A stretch of DNA of 64,000 bases from Flavihumibacter cheonanensis (GTDB taxonomy: Bacteria > Bacteroidota > Bacteroidia > Chitinophagales > Chitinophagaceae), in NCBI RefSeq assembly GCF_022352215.1, contig NZ_JAKRWF010000004.1:434001-498000 (forward strand). Reading direction: 5' to 3'. The notes under the pieces were generated by a model, which was not told where the DNA came from, did not search any database, and was given only the letters and a program-made list of their open reading frames with translations. Position 1 is the stretch's first letter. Each line of letters begins with the position of its first letter. Of the stretch, positions 52,435 through 61,321 are shown piece after piece. The position numbers and the translations under genes are program-made.

Positions 52435-55400
52435 TTGAGACGCACAATCCAAATACTCATCTTGACCCTATGTTCTTTTGCAGGATTTACTCAAAAGAAT
52501 ACACTTGGCCTTGAGTTTGTTGAAAACAAAGGGCAATGGGATCCTTCTGTAACTTTTAAAGGGGATCTCGGCAACGGTGCTTTTTTCCTTCAGCATAAAG
52601 GATTCACGGTACTGCAGCACAATCCCGATGATCTAAAAAAACTGGCCTCTCTCGGGCATGGGCATATGCATGATGAACCATCCGGTGGAGGAAAAGGAAA
52701 TAAGAATAAAGCAACGGCTTCCAAAGCAAGTATTGCCATACCAACAGAAGGCGGAGCAACGGATGAAACATTTGTATTGCGTTCACATGCTTACAGAATG
52801 GAATTGGTGGGTATGACTGCCAACCCGCAACTTATTCCCGAAAAACCATTGCCGGGAGTGGTATCTTATTTTTTAGGAAATGATCCTTCTAAATTCGGAT
52901 CGAGTTGTCGTGTATACAGCACCGTTACTTACAAGAATGTATACCCGAATATTGATATTCGCTACTATTCCGATGAAGGTTTCCTCAAATATGAATTCAT
53001 AGTGCAGCCTGGTGGTAATCCTTCCCAGATTGTAATGAAATACGATGGGGTAGATAAACTATCCCTGAGTAAAGGAGAACTGGTTATAAAAACAAGTGTA
53101 GGAGAAGTCCGGGAATTGCCCCCTTATACTTTTCAGGTTGGTCTAAAAGGCAGAACTGAAATTCCTTCGCGATACGCAGTGCGTGGCAACCAGGTTTTCT
53201 TTCAGCTGGAAGCCTACGATAAAACTGTTCCACTGATCATTGATCCTACGCTGATCTTTGCAACCTTCACCGGCAGCCGTTCAGATAACTGGGGTTATAC
53301 AGCTACTTATGGTCCGGATGGTAGTTTATACAGCGGAGGAATTGTTTTTGGCGATGGGTTTCCTACTTCACCGGGAGCATTTCAGTCAACCTTCCAGGCA
53401 ACCCGGGGCCAAAGTAAATTCAATATGGGGATCATGAAATTTGATCCTTCGGGAACCCAGCGTTTGTATGCTACTTATATCGGAGGTGATAATGCAGATC
53501 AGCCACATAGCTTAATCGTTGACCCACAGGGTGATCTCGTAATTGCTGGAAGAACCAATTCCTCCAATTTTCCCGCACTCCGCAGTTTTGGTCCGCAAGG
53601 CGGATATGATATTGTATTGGCAAAACTGAATCCAAGTGGTACCGGTCTTATTGGATCCATCCGGATCGGTGGTAGTGAAAACGATGGAGAGAATTCCGGC
53701 GACAGTCATACTGGTACTACAAGACAACTCATTAATTTCTATGGAGACGATGCCAGAAGTGAAGTGAATATTGACCGGGCTGGTAATATCTACCTCGCTT
53801 CCTGTACCCGTTCTAATAATTTTTTCACAACTGCCAATGCTCCTTATCGAACCTTTGGTGGCGGACAGGATGCTGTACTGATTAAAACAGATCCAACATT
53901 ATCGAATATATTGGTATCCACTTACCTTGGAGGTTCAGCCTTTGATGCTGGTTTTGTATTGGGTATACATCCCTTCAATGGCGATATCTGGATTTGTGGT
54001 GCAACCCTAAGTAATAATTTCCCGGGTGACAAGTCGGGTACTTTAGGGCAAACATTTGGAGGAGACCAACCGGATGGTTTTATTGCCATATTCTCCAGCG
54101 ATGGATCAGTACATAAAAAATCAACTTATATCGGTACACCACAACGGGATGCAGTACTGGGTTTTGAATTTGACCGGCAAGGTGATCCTTATGTAATGGG
54201 CATTACTTTTGGTGACTGGCCACGCATCAATGCTGTGTATGGTACAGATGGTGCCAAACAATTTATTGGTAAACTCCGCCCGGATCTTTCAGGCTGGGTA
54301 TATACCACTACTTATGGTACCAATTCCAGCTTACCTAATATTTCACCTGTTGCTTTCCTGGTAGATCGTTGCGAGAATGTGTATGTATCGGGCTGGGGTG
54401 GCACCAACCTTGCCAATTTTAATATGGCAGGCACCAGCGGTATGCCGGTTACAGATGATGCAATTAAGCGTACCACGGATAACAATGATTTTTATTTCAT
54501 CGTGATCAAACGCGATGCAACTGAGTTGCTCTATGGTAGCTTCTTTGGCCAGAATGGAAATTTCTCCGAACATGTGGATGGAGGTACCAGCAGATTCGAC
54601 CAGGAAGGAGTAATCTACCAGGCCATGTGTGCAAACTGTTACAGTTCATCCCTGACTCCAACAAGGCCAGTATTTCCGGTGACTCCTGGTGCATGGTGTT
54701 GCTCCAATCGTTTTTCCGGTTCCCACAATACAGGGAATGGTGCGGAATGTAATCTTGCTGCCCTTAAAATCGCCTTTAATTTTGCAGGTGTTGGCGCTGG
54801 CGTTACTGCTGCTATCGGTGGCGTATTTGATACATCCGGTTGTGTTCCTCTTACAGTAACATTAAGAGATACGATCCGGAATGCGCAAAGTTATGAATGG
54901 AATTTCGGAGACGGTTCACCGGATCAGATTACAACTAATTTTGAAGTTCAGCATACTTATACGCGGGTCGGTAATTTCCGCGTACGATTAATTGCTGTGG
55001 ATTCAAACAGTTGTAATATCAGGGATACTGCCTATATCAATATGCGGGTTCGGGCAGATGAAGCATTACTGGATTTCAATGCAGTCAAATTGGATCCCTG
55101 TGAATCCCTCTCATTCCGATTTGATAACTTATCTACTCCTCCGGCCGGTAAACCTTTTACCGATACCAGTTTCATATGGGATTTTGGAGATGGCACCAGG
55201 ATTATATCCGGACCGCAATCGGTTACCCACAGTTACCAGTCTGCGGGTACTTACAGAATCCGGCTAATAATCAGAGATACGATCTATTGTAATTCGGGTG
55301 ATTCTGTATTGAAAGAATTCAACCTGGCTCCCCTTGTAGAAGCCCGCTTTGAACTTCCAAACGGATGTGCTCCTTACACGGCGGAAATTGAAAATACTAG

Positions 55401-56100
55401 TATAGCCGGACAAACCTATTTATGGGATTTCGGGGATGGCACCACTTCCACAGAAAAAACTCCTGTCAAGATATTCCAGAATCCGGGAACCTATCGGGTA
55501 ACCCTCACCGTTACTGATCCCAATACCTGTAATATTACAGATCAAACATTCAGGGATGTATTGGTTCAAAGTGCCCCAACTGCTGCCTTTACGCATAGTC
55601 CCGTTACGCCCATTGAAAATACGCCCACCATTTTCCGGAATAACTCTTCTGCAGATGCTATTGCATTTGCCTGGGATTTTGGAGATGGAGAAAGTCTGAA
55701 TACCTCCAGCAGGTTGCCAATTGAACATCAATACAATCGTACCGGTCAGTACGATGCCTGCCTGGTTGCTGTTAATCAGTCTGGTTGTGCGGATACGCTC
55801 TGCCTTCCGGTGGAAGCACTGATCGTTCCCAAGGTGGATGTGCCGAATGCCTTCACACCACTCGGATCAGCTCCCAACAATGTGATCTTTGTCCGTGGAT
55901 TTGGAATTGGCAGAATGCGATTCATGATCTTCAATCGCTTTGGTCAGAAAGTATTTGAATCCAATAGCACCAAACTTGGATGGGATGGTCGGTTTAACGG
56001 TGTCGTACAACCGATGGATGCCTATGCCTATATCCTGGAAGTTGAATTTACAGATGGCACCAGAACCACCAAAAAAGGTGATATAACCCTGATCCGTTAA
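52435..56100 (+). CDS. Giant PKD-repeat, gliding-motility-associated T9SS type B cargo protein
   Basis: 1221 residues. A signal peptide (IQILILTLCSFAGFTQ) leads to a beta-rich N-terminal domain (~20-260, FVENKGQWDPSVTFKG and TYKNVYPNIDIRYYSDEGFLKYEF), an SBBP/beta-propeller-like middle (repeats such as YATYIGGDNADQPHSLIVDPQGDLVIAGRTNSSNFP), four PKD domains (~790-1110, each with WNFGDG or WDFGDG), and a type B C-terminal sorting domain (PNAFTPLGSAPNN, FGQKVFES, GWDGRFNG, YAYILEVEF). It is exported by the type IX system. The start is TTG. A PorP/SprF gene follows, which often accompanies such cargo. Confidence 0.9.
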   Translation: MRRTIQILILTLCSFAGFTQKNTLGLEFVENKGQWDPSVTFKGDLGNGAFFLQHKGFTVLQHNPDDLKKLASLGHGHMHDEPSGGGKGNKNKATASKASIAIPTEGGATDETFVLRSHAYRMELVGMTANPQLIPEKPLPGVVSYFLGNDPSKFGSSCRVYSTVTYKNVYPNIDIRYYSDEGFLKYEFIVQPGGNPSQIVMKYDGVDKLSLSKGELVIKTSVGEVRELPPYTFQVGLKGRTEIPSRYAVRGNQVFFQLEAYDKTVPLIIDPTLIFATFTGSRSDNWGYTATYGPDGSLYSGGIVFGDGFPTSPGAFQSTFQATRGQSKFNMGIMKFDPSGTQRLYATYIGGDNADQPHSLIVDPQGDLVIAGRTNSSNFPALRSFGPQGGYDIVLAKLNPSGTGLIGSIRIGGSENDGENSGDSHTGTTRQLINFYGDDARSEVNIDRAGNIYLASCTRSNNFFTTANAPYRTFGGGQDAVLIKTDPTLSNILVSTYLGGSAFDAGFVLGIHPFNGDIWICGATLSNNFPGDKSGTLGQTFGGDQPDGFIAIFSSDGSVHKKSTYIGTPQRDAVLGFEFDRQGDPYVMGITFGDWPRINAVYGTDGAKQFIGKLRPDLSGWVYTTTYGTNSSLPNISPVAFLVDRCENVYVSGWGGTNLANFNMAGTSGMPVTDDAIKRTTDNNDFYFIVIKRDATELLYGSFFGQNGNFSEHVDGGTSRFDQEGVIYQAMCANCYSSSLTPTRPVFPVTPGAWCCSNRFSGSHNTGNGAECNLAALKIAFNFAGVGAGVTAAIGGVFDTSGCVPLTVTLRDTIRNAQSYEWNFGDGSPDQITTNFEVQHTYTRVGNFRVRLIAVDSNSCNIRDTAYINMRVRADEALLDFNAVKLDPCESLSFRFDNLSTPPAGKPFTDTSFIWDFGDGTRIISGPQSVTHSYQSAGTYRIRLIIRDTIYCNSGDSVLKEFNLAPLVEARFELPNGCAPYTAEIENTSIAGQTYLWDFGDGTTSTEKTPVKIFQNPGTYRVTLTVTDPNTCNITDQTFRDVLVQSAPTAAFTHSPVTPIENTPTIFRNNSSADAIAFAWDFGDGESLNTSSRLPIEHQYNRTGQYDACLVAVNQSGCADTLCLPVEALIVPKVDVPNAFTPLGSAPNNVIFVRGFGIGRMRFMIFNRFGQKVFESNSTKLGWDGRFNGVVQPMDAYAYILEVEFTDGTRTTKKGDITLIR

Positions 56101-56116
56101 CACAAAAAGAAGTAGC

Positions 56117-57163
56117 ATGATGAAACGTGGAATGTACTTGTGGCGCTTCGGATTCTGCATCCTGCTGGCGCTTTTTACAATGAACCTGAGTTTTGCACAG
56201 GATCTCCGGTTTTCGCAGTGGTTTAATTCTCCGCTGACTACCAACCCTGCCAACACCGGATTTATTCCGGATGCGGATTTTCGGATTGGTGCCAATTACC
56301 GGAGTCAGTTTATCAATGTGATGGATGTGCCATATAAAACCATCAGTATTTTTGGTGATGCGCAGATCATGCGCGATCGAATTGAAAATGGCTGGCTGGG
56401 TGTGGGTGGAGTTATCCTGAGAGATGTTGCCGGAAGTGGAAACCTTACTTCTACCAAGGTATATGGATCTCTTGCCTATCACCAGATGCTTGGGTTATCC
56501 AGTTTGCTTTCTGCCGGTTTTAACCTGGGATGGGCGAATAAACGCATTGATCCAACCCGCTTGAAATTTCCGGATCAGTTCAACCAGGCTACCGGTTTCT
56601 TTGATGCAGGTGTGCCAACCAATGTGGCTTTTAATTCTACCAGTATCGGTTATATGGATATGCAGGTGGGACTGAACTATGCCTATTTCCCGACAGAAGA
56701 TCTTTATGTGAATGGTGGTTTTTCTGTTCATCATATCAATCGTCCCAGGGAAACATTCTTTACTGAAACGGGTTTTGACAATCGCCTTGCTCCCCGTTAT
56801 ATCGGTTTTGTGAATGCTAGTGTGAAAGTGAATCAGCAGGTAATCGTTAATCCCATGGCTTATTATACCAACCAGGCAAGCGCCTCTGAACTGGTTGGTG
56901 GTTTAAGTGCCAACTACAATCTGAGCGGGGATGGTGAAACCCAGGTAATCGGCGGAATGTACTACAGGGTAGGAGAGTCGCTGATTCCTTTAATCGGATT
57001 TCAATGGAAAAATTTCAGGATGAGTTTCACCTATGATGTTACCACTTCCTCTCTTGCACAATACAACGGTGCCCGCGGCGCTATTGAATTTTCTCTGTTG
57101 AAACATGGATTTTACAGTGAAGGCCAGGGTAATCTCCGGCAATCCCTCTGTCCGACTTTTTAG
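56117..57163 (+). CDS. PorP/SprF-family type IX secretion outer-membrane protein
   Basis: 348 residues with a signal peptide (RFGFCILLALFTMNLSFAQD) and the PorP/SprF pattern: DLRFSQWFNSPLTTNPANTGFI, RIGANYRSQF, DAQIM, GVGGVILRDVAGSGNL, and a C-terminal barrel. The family assists secretion or surface anchoring of large T9SS adhesins. It is directly downstream (16 bases) of the PKD-repeat cargo gene, forming the usual cargo plus PorP pair. Confidence 0.93.
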   Translation: MMKRGMYLWRFGFCILLALFTMNLSFAQDLRFSQWFNSPLTTNPANTGFIPDADFRIGANYRSQFINVMDVPYKTISIFGDAQIMRDRIENGWLGVGGVILRDVAGSGNLTSTKVYGSLAYHQMLGLSSLLSAGFNLGWANKRIDPTRLKFPDQFNQATGFFDAGVPTNVAFNSTSIGYMDMQVGLNYAYFPTEDLYVNGGFSVHHINRPRETFFTETGFDNRLAPRYIGFVNASVKVNQQVIVNPMAYYTNQASASELVGGLSANYNLSGDGETQVIGGMYYRVGESLIPLIGFQWKNFRMSFTYDVTTSSLAQYNGARGAIEFSLLKHGFYSEGQGNLRQSLCPTF

Positions 57164-57165
57164 AG

Positions 57166-57173
57166 TAAATTTG
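57166..57173 (+). promoter_or_regulatory. -7 box upstream of outer-membrane protein gene
   Basis: TAAATTTG is an exact TAnnTTTG match ending 4 bases before the ATG at 57178. If used, the message would begin at or next to the start codon, that is, leaderless. Confidence 0.4.
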
Positions 57174-57177
57174 AACC

Positions 57178-57780
57178 ATGAAGAAAAGAATCGTACTTGC
57201 GCTAACCTGCCTATGCCTTGTTACAGGAAGCCTGTTTGCACAGGATGATACTGCAGAAGAAACACCCAAAGGATTTGAGAGAAGCCGCCTCTTTGTAGGA
57301 GGGAACTTTGGTTTGAGTTTTGGCAACTTTACCTTTATCAATATTTCTCCGCAACTGGGGTATCGGTTCAATGATATGTTTGCTGCGGGTATTGGAATCA
57401 ATGGACAGTTTTCTCAAAGGAAATATCGTTTTAATGGAACCTTGGTAGAAAAAGACCGCTACGGTGTTGCTGGTATGAATCTATTCGGAAGATTTTACCC
57501 TATTAAACAAGGGTTTATTCAATTACAGCCGGAAATGAATTATATCTGGGGCAGTAATATTGAATATACCTCTCAACAGCAGGTGAAAAGATCCATTAAT
57601 GGAAAGATCCTACCTTCCTTATTAGCTGGTGCTGGTGCCTACCTTCCAGCAGGCAGAGCTGGTGGTCTGATCATCATGGCCCAATATGATCTGCTAAACA
57701 AACAGGGAGCCTGGCCTAATCCGGGAACTCCATACGGCAATAATATTTTCATGACCGTAGGCTTCAACGCAGGATTCTGA
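57178..57780 (+). CDS. Outer-membrane beta-barrel protein
   Basis: 200 residues: signal peptide (RIVLALTCLCLVTGSLFAQ) and OmpW/OmpX-like strands (LFVGGNFGLSFGNFTFINISPQLGYRF, GINGQFSQRKYRFNG, NLFGRFYPIKQGFIQLQPEMNYIW), ending NIFMTVGFNAGF with a terminal Phe that fits the Bam recognition signal. Eight strands are likely. Function unknown; it may belong to the same transcript as the PorP gene or be started from the -7 box at 57166. Confidence 0.78.
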   Translation: MKKRIVLALTCLCLVTGSLFAQDDTAEETPKGFERSRLFVGGNFGLSFGNFTFINISPQLGYRFNDMFAAGIGINGQFSQRKYRFNGTLVEKDRYGVAGMNLFGRFYPIKQGFIQLQPEMNYIWGSNIEYTSQQQVKRSINGKILPSLLAGAGAYLPAGRAGGLIIMAQYDLLNKQGAWPNPGTPYGNNIFMTVGFNAGF

Positions 57781-57782
57781 TC

Positions 57783-58322
57783 CTATTGAATCTTATTGAA
57801 CAACTCTACCGGGTTATCACACACGATAATCCGGTCTTCAACAGGTTCATATAAAAACTGCTCCGTAGCAGCCTGCCGCATAAACAGGATGAGATGCTGA
57901 TAATACCCTCCTGAATTCAAGAGGTATATTTTCTTATCATGAATCTTGAGCTGATTCCAGGTGAGCATTTCAAAAAACTCATCCATGGTGCCAAATCCTC
58001 CCGGTAAAATAATGGCGGCATCACTCATCTCATACATCATTCGCTTGCGGGTATGCATGTCGGGTACCACTGCCAGTTCTGTTATTCCGGTATGTTGTTG
58101 TTCCCATTCAGTCAATACCTTTGGAATCACTCCCATCACTTCTCCGCCATGTTCCAGCACAGAATCTGCAATAATGCCCATCAATCCTTTTTTCCCTCCG
58201 CCATACACGAGTTTGATCTGCAGCATGGCCAGCAATTTGCCCAGTTCTGCTGTGTGTTTCGCGAATATGGGGTTATTGCCGGTCTGCGATCCGCAAAAAA
58301 CAGCAATTGCTTTTATATTCAT
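57783..58322 (-). CDS. LOG-family nucleoside 5'-monophosphate phosphoribohydrolase
   Basis: 179 residues of the TIGR00730/LOG Rossmann fold: KAIAVFCGSQTGNNP, LVYGGGKKGLMGIIADSVLEHGG and the PGGFGTMDEFFEMLTW motif with the catalytic Glu. These enzymes release free base from nucleotide monophosphates (cytokinin activation or nucleotide salvage). I prefer the ATG at 58322; a TTG at 58337 lies in a promoter-like TTGACAC element. A second LOG gene is at 59947. Confidence 0.9.
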   Translation of the reverse strand: MNIKAIAVFCGSQTGNNPIFAKHTAELGKLLAMLQIKLVYGGGKKGLMGIIADSVLEHGGEVMGVIPKVLTEWEQQHTGITELAVVPDMHTRKRMMYEMSDAAIILPGGFGTMDEFFEMLTWNQLKIHDKKIYLLNSGGYYQHLILFMRQAATEQFLYEPVEDRIIVCDNPVELFNKIQ

Positions 58323-58389
58323 AGATAATTGTGTCAAAGTAAGCGTATTCCTATTTACATTGTGTCAATTTTTATAAAATCTTTGTCGC

Positions 58390-59844
58390 ATGTCCTCTAC
58401 CTTGCTCTTCACTTTTGTGATCGCATATTTTGCTGTTTTACTGGTTGTTGCCTATATCACTTCCCGGAATTCCAATAACGAAAGTTTCTTTATCGGAAAC
58501 AAAAATTCGAATTGGATGCTGGTAGCTTTTGGTATGATCGGTACCTCATTGAGTGGAGTGACCTTCGTATCCGTTCCCGGCACTGTTGCCACCTCCGCCT
58601 TCAGTTATATGCAGGTGGTTATCGGGTACCTGTTGGGTTATATTGTGATCGCCTATGTGTTGTTGCCGATCTATTATAAAATGAACCTGACTTCCATTTA
58701 CAATTACCTGCAACAACGATTTGGCTTCACCGCCTATAAAACCGGCGCCCTGTTCTTTATCATTTCACGTACCATCGGCGCAACTGCCAGGCTTTACCTC
58801 GTGATAAATGTTCTGCAATTATTCATACTCGATGATTTGGGGATTCCTTTTGTAGTTACCTCCCTGATCATCCTGCTCATGATCCTGCTTTATACCTTTG
58901 AAGGGGGCGTAAAAACAATTGTTTATACCGATACGCTTCAAACCAGTTTCATGTTACTCGGATTGGTTGTTTGTGTTGTGTATATCATGAACAACCTGGG
59001 ACTCAATTTCAGTGAAACCATGTCTGCGCTCTCCGTCAAAGGGTATACCAATATTTTCAATTTTGATGTAAACAGCAAGGGGTTCTTCCTTAAGCAGATA
59101 CTGGGAGGTGCTTTTATTACCATCGCCATGACAGGCCTCGACCAGGAAATGATGCAGAAGAATATTTCAGTTAAAACGCTGAAAGATTCTCAGAAAAACA
59201 TCATGACTTTCAGTGTGATCATCGTTTTCGTGAATTTTCTTTTCCTGCTGCTGGGCGGGTTACTCTATATTTTTGCTGCACAAAAAGGACTGAATGTAGC
59301 AGGCGATGATCTCTTCCCAACTGTGGCACTGAGTTATCTTCCACCGATTACAGCTGTGATTTTTATCATTGCCCTCATCTCCGCCCTTTTCCCCAGTGCA
59401 GATGGTGCACTTACAGCCCTCACTTCTTCTTTCTGTATCGATATGCTCGGAATTAAGAGAAATCCATCCCTGTCGGAAAAAGATCAAAAGCGCATACGAA
59501 TGACCGTTCACCTGAGTTTTACGGTCATTTTCATGGTCTGTATCCTGATCTTCAAACTGATTGACAACAAATCAATTATAGGGGTGATACTGGATCTGGC
59601 AGGGTATACCTATGGGCCACTACTCGGACTTTTCTCCTTCGGTATCCTGACCAACAGGAAATTTGCTGACAGTATTACGGTTACTATTATCTGTCTGCTT
59701 TCACCGGTTCTCAGTTACCTGATCAGTGAAAATGCAGATCGTCTGTTTGGCGGATACCAGATCGGTATTGAACTGCTGCTTATCAACGGTTTAATCACTT
59801 TCCTGGGCTTGTTAATGATCTCCAAAAAACCTGCCCTGGCATAA
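58390..59844 (+). CDS. Sodium:solute symporter family protein
   Basis: 484 residues and about thirteen membrane helices, with SSS features: NSNNESFFIGNKNSNWMLVAFGMIGTSLSGVTFVSVPG, QRFGFTAYKTGALFFIISRTIGATARLYLV, and ALISALFPSADGALTALTSSF near the sodium site. It imports a metabolite with Na+; the substrate (sugar, nucleoside or amino acid) is open. It lies between two LOG-family genes, which might hint at nucleoside transport, but this is weak. Confidence 0.88.
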   Translation: MSSTLLFTFVIAYFAVLLVVAYITSRNSNNESFFIGNKNSNWMLVAFGMIGTSLSGVTFVSVPGTVATSAFSYMQVVIGYLLGYIVIAYVLLPIYYKMNLTSIYNYLQQRFGFTAYKTGALFFIISRTIGATARLYLVINVLQLFILDDLGIPFVVTSLIILLMILLYTFEGGVKTIVYTDTLQTSFMLLGLVVCVVYIMNNLGLNFSETMSALSVKGYTNIFNFDVNSKGFFLKQILGGAFITIAMTGLDQEMMQKNISVKTLKDSQKNIMTFSVIIVFVNFLFLLLGGLLYIFAAQKGLNVAGDDLFPTVALSYLPPITAVIFIIALISALFPSADGALTALTSSFCIDMLGIKRNPSLSEKDQKRIRMTVHLSFTVIFMVCILIFKLIDNKSIIGVILDLAGYTYGPLLGLFSFGILTNRKFADSITVTIICLLSPVLSYLISENADRLFGGYQIGIELLLINGLITFLGLLMISKKPALA

Positions 59845-59886
59845 ACTAAAGCAGGAAAATCTACGTTTTAAGTAAGTAAACCTACG

Positions 59887-59916
59887 ATGCCATCCATCGA
59901 ATCATATGGGTGGCAT
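59887..59916. repeat. Inverted repeat in leader of the second LOG gene
   Basis: ATGCCATCC at 59887-59895 pairs with GGGTGGCAT at 59908-59916 (one mismatch), enclosing a 12-base loop, 31 bases before the LOG ATG at 59947. It could end the symporter transcript or shape the LOG leader. No T-run follows. Confidence 0.35.
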
Positions 59917-59946
59917 TGTTGTCTCCTAACCTTAAAATGGAAGACT

Positions 59947-60642
59947 ATGAACGATACGATCCGTATGACGAAGCAAAGGCGCTGGAGTGAATCAAAAGCG
60001 CAGTCGAGCTGGCAGATCTTTAAAATCATGGCAGAGTTTGTGGATGGATTTGAAGCCCTGGCTAAACTAGGACCCTGTATCTCCATTTTTGGATCCGCAC
60101 GCACAGAACCAGGTCACCCTGCATATGAACTGACGGTAGATGTTGCCAAGCGATTGGCAGATGAAGGTTTCGGTATTATTTCAGGTGGAGGTCCGGGTAT
60201 TATGGAAGCTGCCAATAAAGGTGCCCAGCTGGGTGGTGGAAAATCCGTGGGATTGAATATCGAGCTTCCTTTCGAACAGCATGCCAACCCCTACATCGAC
60301 AGAGACGCCAACCTGCATTTCGAATATTTCTTTGTGCGCAAAACCATGTTTACTAAATATTCCCAGGGTTTCGTTATGATGCCCGGTGGATTTGGTACCA
60401 TGGATGAATTCTTCGAAGTGGGTACCCTGATCCAAACAGGTAAAATGTTGCAGGTGCCGCTGATCCTGGTGGATAGCTCTTATTGGGGCGGACTTATGAA
60501 CTGGCTCGAATCAACCATGCTGAAGGAAGGTTATATCTCTCCGGAAGACCTCGACCTGCTGAAAATGGTGGATACGGCTGATGAAGTAGCTGAACAGGTC
60601 TTACATTTCTACAGTAAACATCCGCTTCAACCGAATTTCTAA
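59947..60642 (+). CDS. LOG-family nucleoside 5'-monophosphate phosphoribohydrolase, second copy
   Basis: 231 residues with CISIFGSARTEPGHPAY, IISGGGPGIMEAANKGAQLGGGKSVGLNIELP and MMPGGFGTMDEFFEVGTLIQT. It belongs to the longer, class II LOG group with an N-terminal helical extension and a C-terminal helix. The start is the ATG at 59947 (MNDTIRMTKQRRW); an ATG at 59887 falls in the hairpin. The two LOG genes differ in length and in the region after the PGG motif, so they are old paralogues rather than a recent duplication. Confidence 0.9.
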   Translation: MNDTIRMTKQRRWSESKAQSSWQIFKIMAEFVDGFEALAKLGPCISIFGSARTEPGHPAYELTVDVAKRLADEGFGIISGGGPGIMEAANKGAQLGGGKSVGLNIELPFEQHANPYIDRDANLHFEYFFVRKTMFTKYSQGFVMMPGGFGTMDEFFEVGTLIQTGKMLQVPLILVDSSYWGGLMNWLESTMLKEGYISPEDLDLLKMVDTADEVAEQVLHFYSKHPLQPNF

Positions 60643-60653
60643 GAATTTGGGCC

Positions 60654-60661
60654 TATTTTTG
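60654..60661 (+). promoter_or_regulatory. -7 box upstream of O-methyltransferase
   Basis: TATTTTTG is an exact TAnnTTTG match, 14 bases before the TTG start at 60676, directly after the LOG stop codon. Confidence 0.4.
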
Positions 60662-60675
60662 CACAAATTGTCCAC

Positions 60676-61317
60676 TTGGAGGAATTAATTGATCAGCCGA
60701 TAAATGAGTATGCAGAGCGGTTCAGTTCTGCAGAATCCCCGTTACTGGAGGAGATCAACAGGTATACACAGGCAAATCATCCGCATGCGCATATGCTGAG
60801 CGGGCGGCTGCAGGGGCGATTTCTTTCCATGCTCAGCAAACTCCTGCAACCTCAATACATCCTGGAGATTGGAACTTTCACCGGATACAGTGCGCTTTGC
60901 CTGGCTGAAGGACTGGCTCCAATGGGTAGCCTGCATACCATTGAAATAAGAGAGGAAGATGCAGCAACTGCAAAAGGGTATTTTGATCGTTCTGCATATT
61001 CCAACCAAATTCATCTGATGGTTGGTCCGGCTGCCACCATCATTCCTCAATTGCCTTTTACCTGGGACCTTGTTTTTATCGATGCAGATAAAACCGGGTA
61101 CATTGAATATTATGAACTGGTGGTACCAAGGCTCAGAAAAGGTGGACTGATTATCGCAGATAATGTGTTGTTCCATGGTCAGGTGCTTGAAACTGTGATC
61201 AGTGGAAAAAACGCGAAAGCCATACATGCATTTAATGAACATGTAAAGTCTGATCCAAGGGTGGAAACCAGCCTGGTTACCCTTCGCGACGGACTTTTAT
61301 TAATCCGGAAAAACTAA
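60676..61317 (+). CDS. O-methyltransferase (class I SAM-dependent)
   Basis: 213 residues of the catechol/caffeoyl-CoA O-methyltransferase-like family: QYILEIGTFTGYSALCLAEGL (SAM site), SLHTIEIREEDAATAKGYF, LVFIDADKTGYIEYYELV (metal-binding Asp) and LIIADNVLFHGQVLE. It methylates a hydroxyl on a small acceptor. The start is TTG at 60676, since no ATG precedes MEELIDQPINEYAERF in frame. The autolysin gene follows four bases after the stop. Confidence 0.88.
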   Translation: MEELIDQPINEYAERFSSAESPLLEEINRYTQANHPHAHMLSGRLQGRFLSMLSKLLQPQYILEIGTFTGYSALCLAEGLAPMGSLHTIEIREEDAATAKGYFDRSAYSNQIHLMVGPAATIIPQLPFTWDLVFIDADKTGYIEYYELVVPRLRKGGLIIADNVLFHGQVLETVISGKNAKAIHAFNEHVKSDPRVETSLVTLRDGLLLIRKN

Positions 61318-61321
61318 GATC

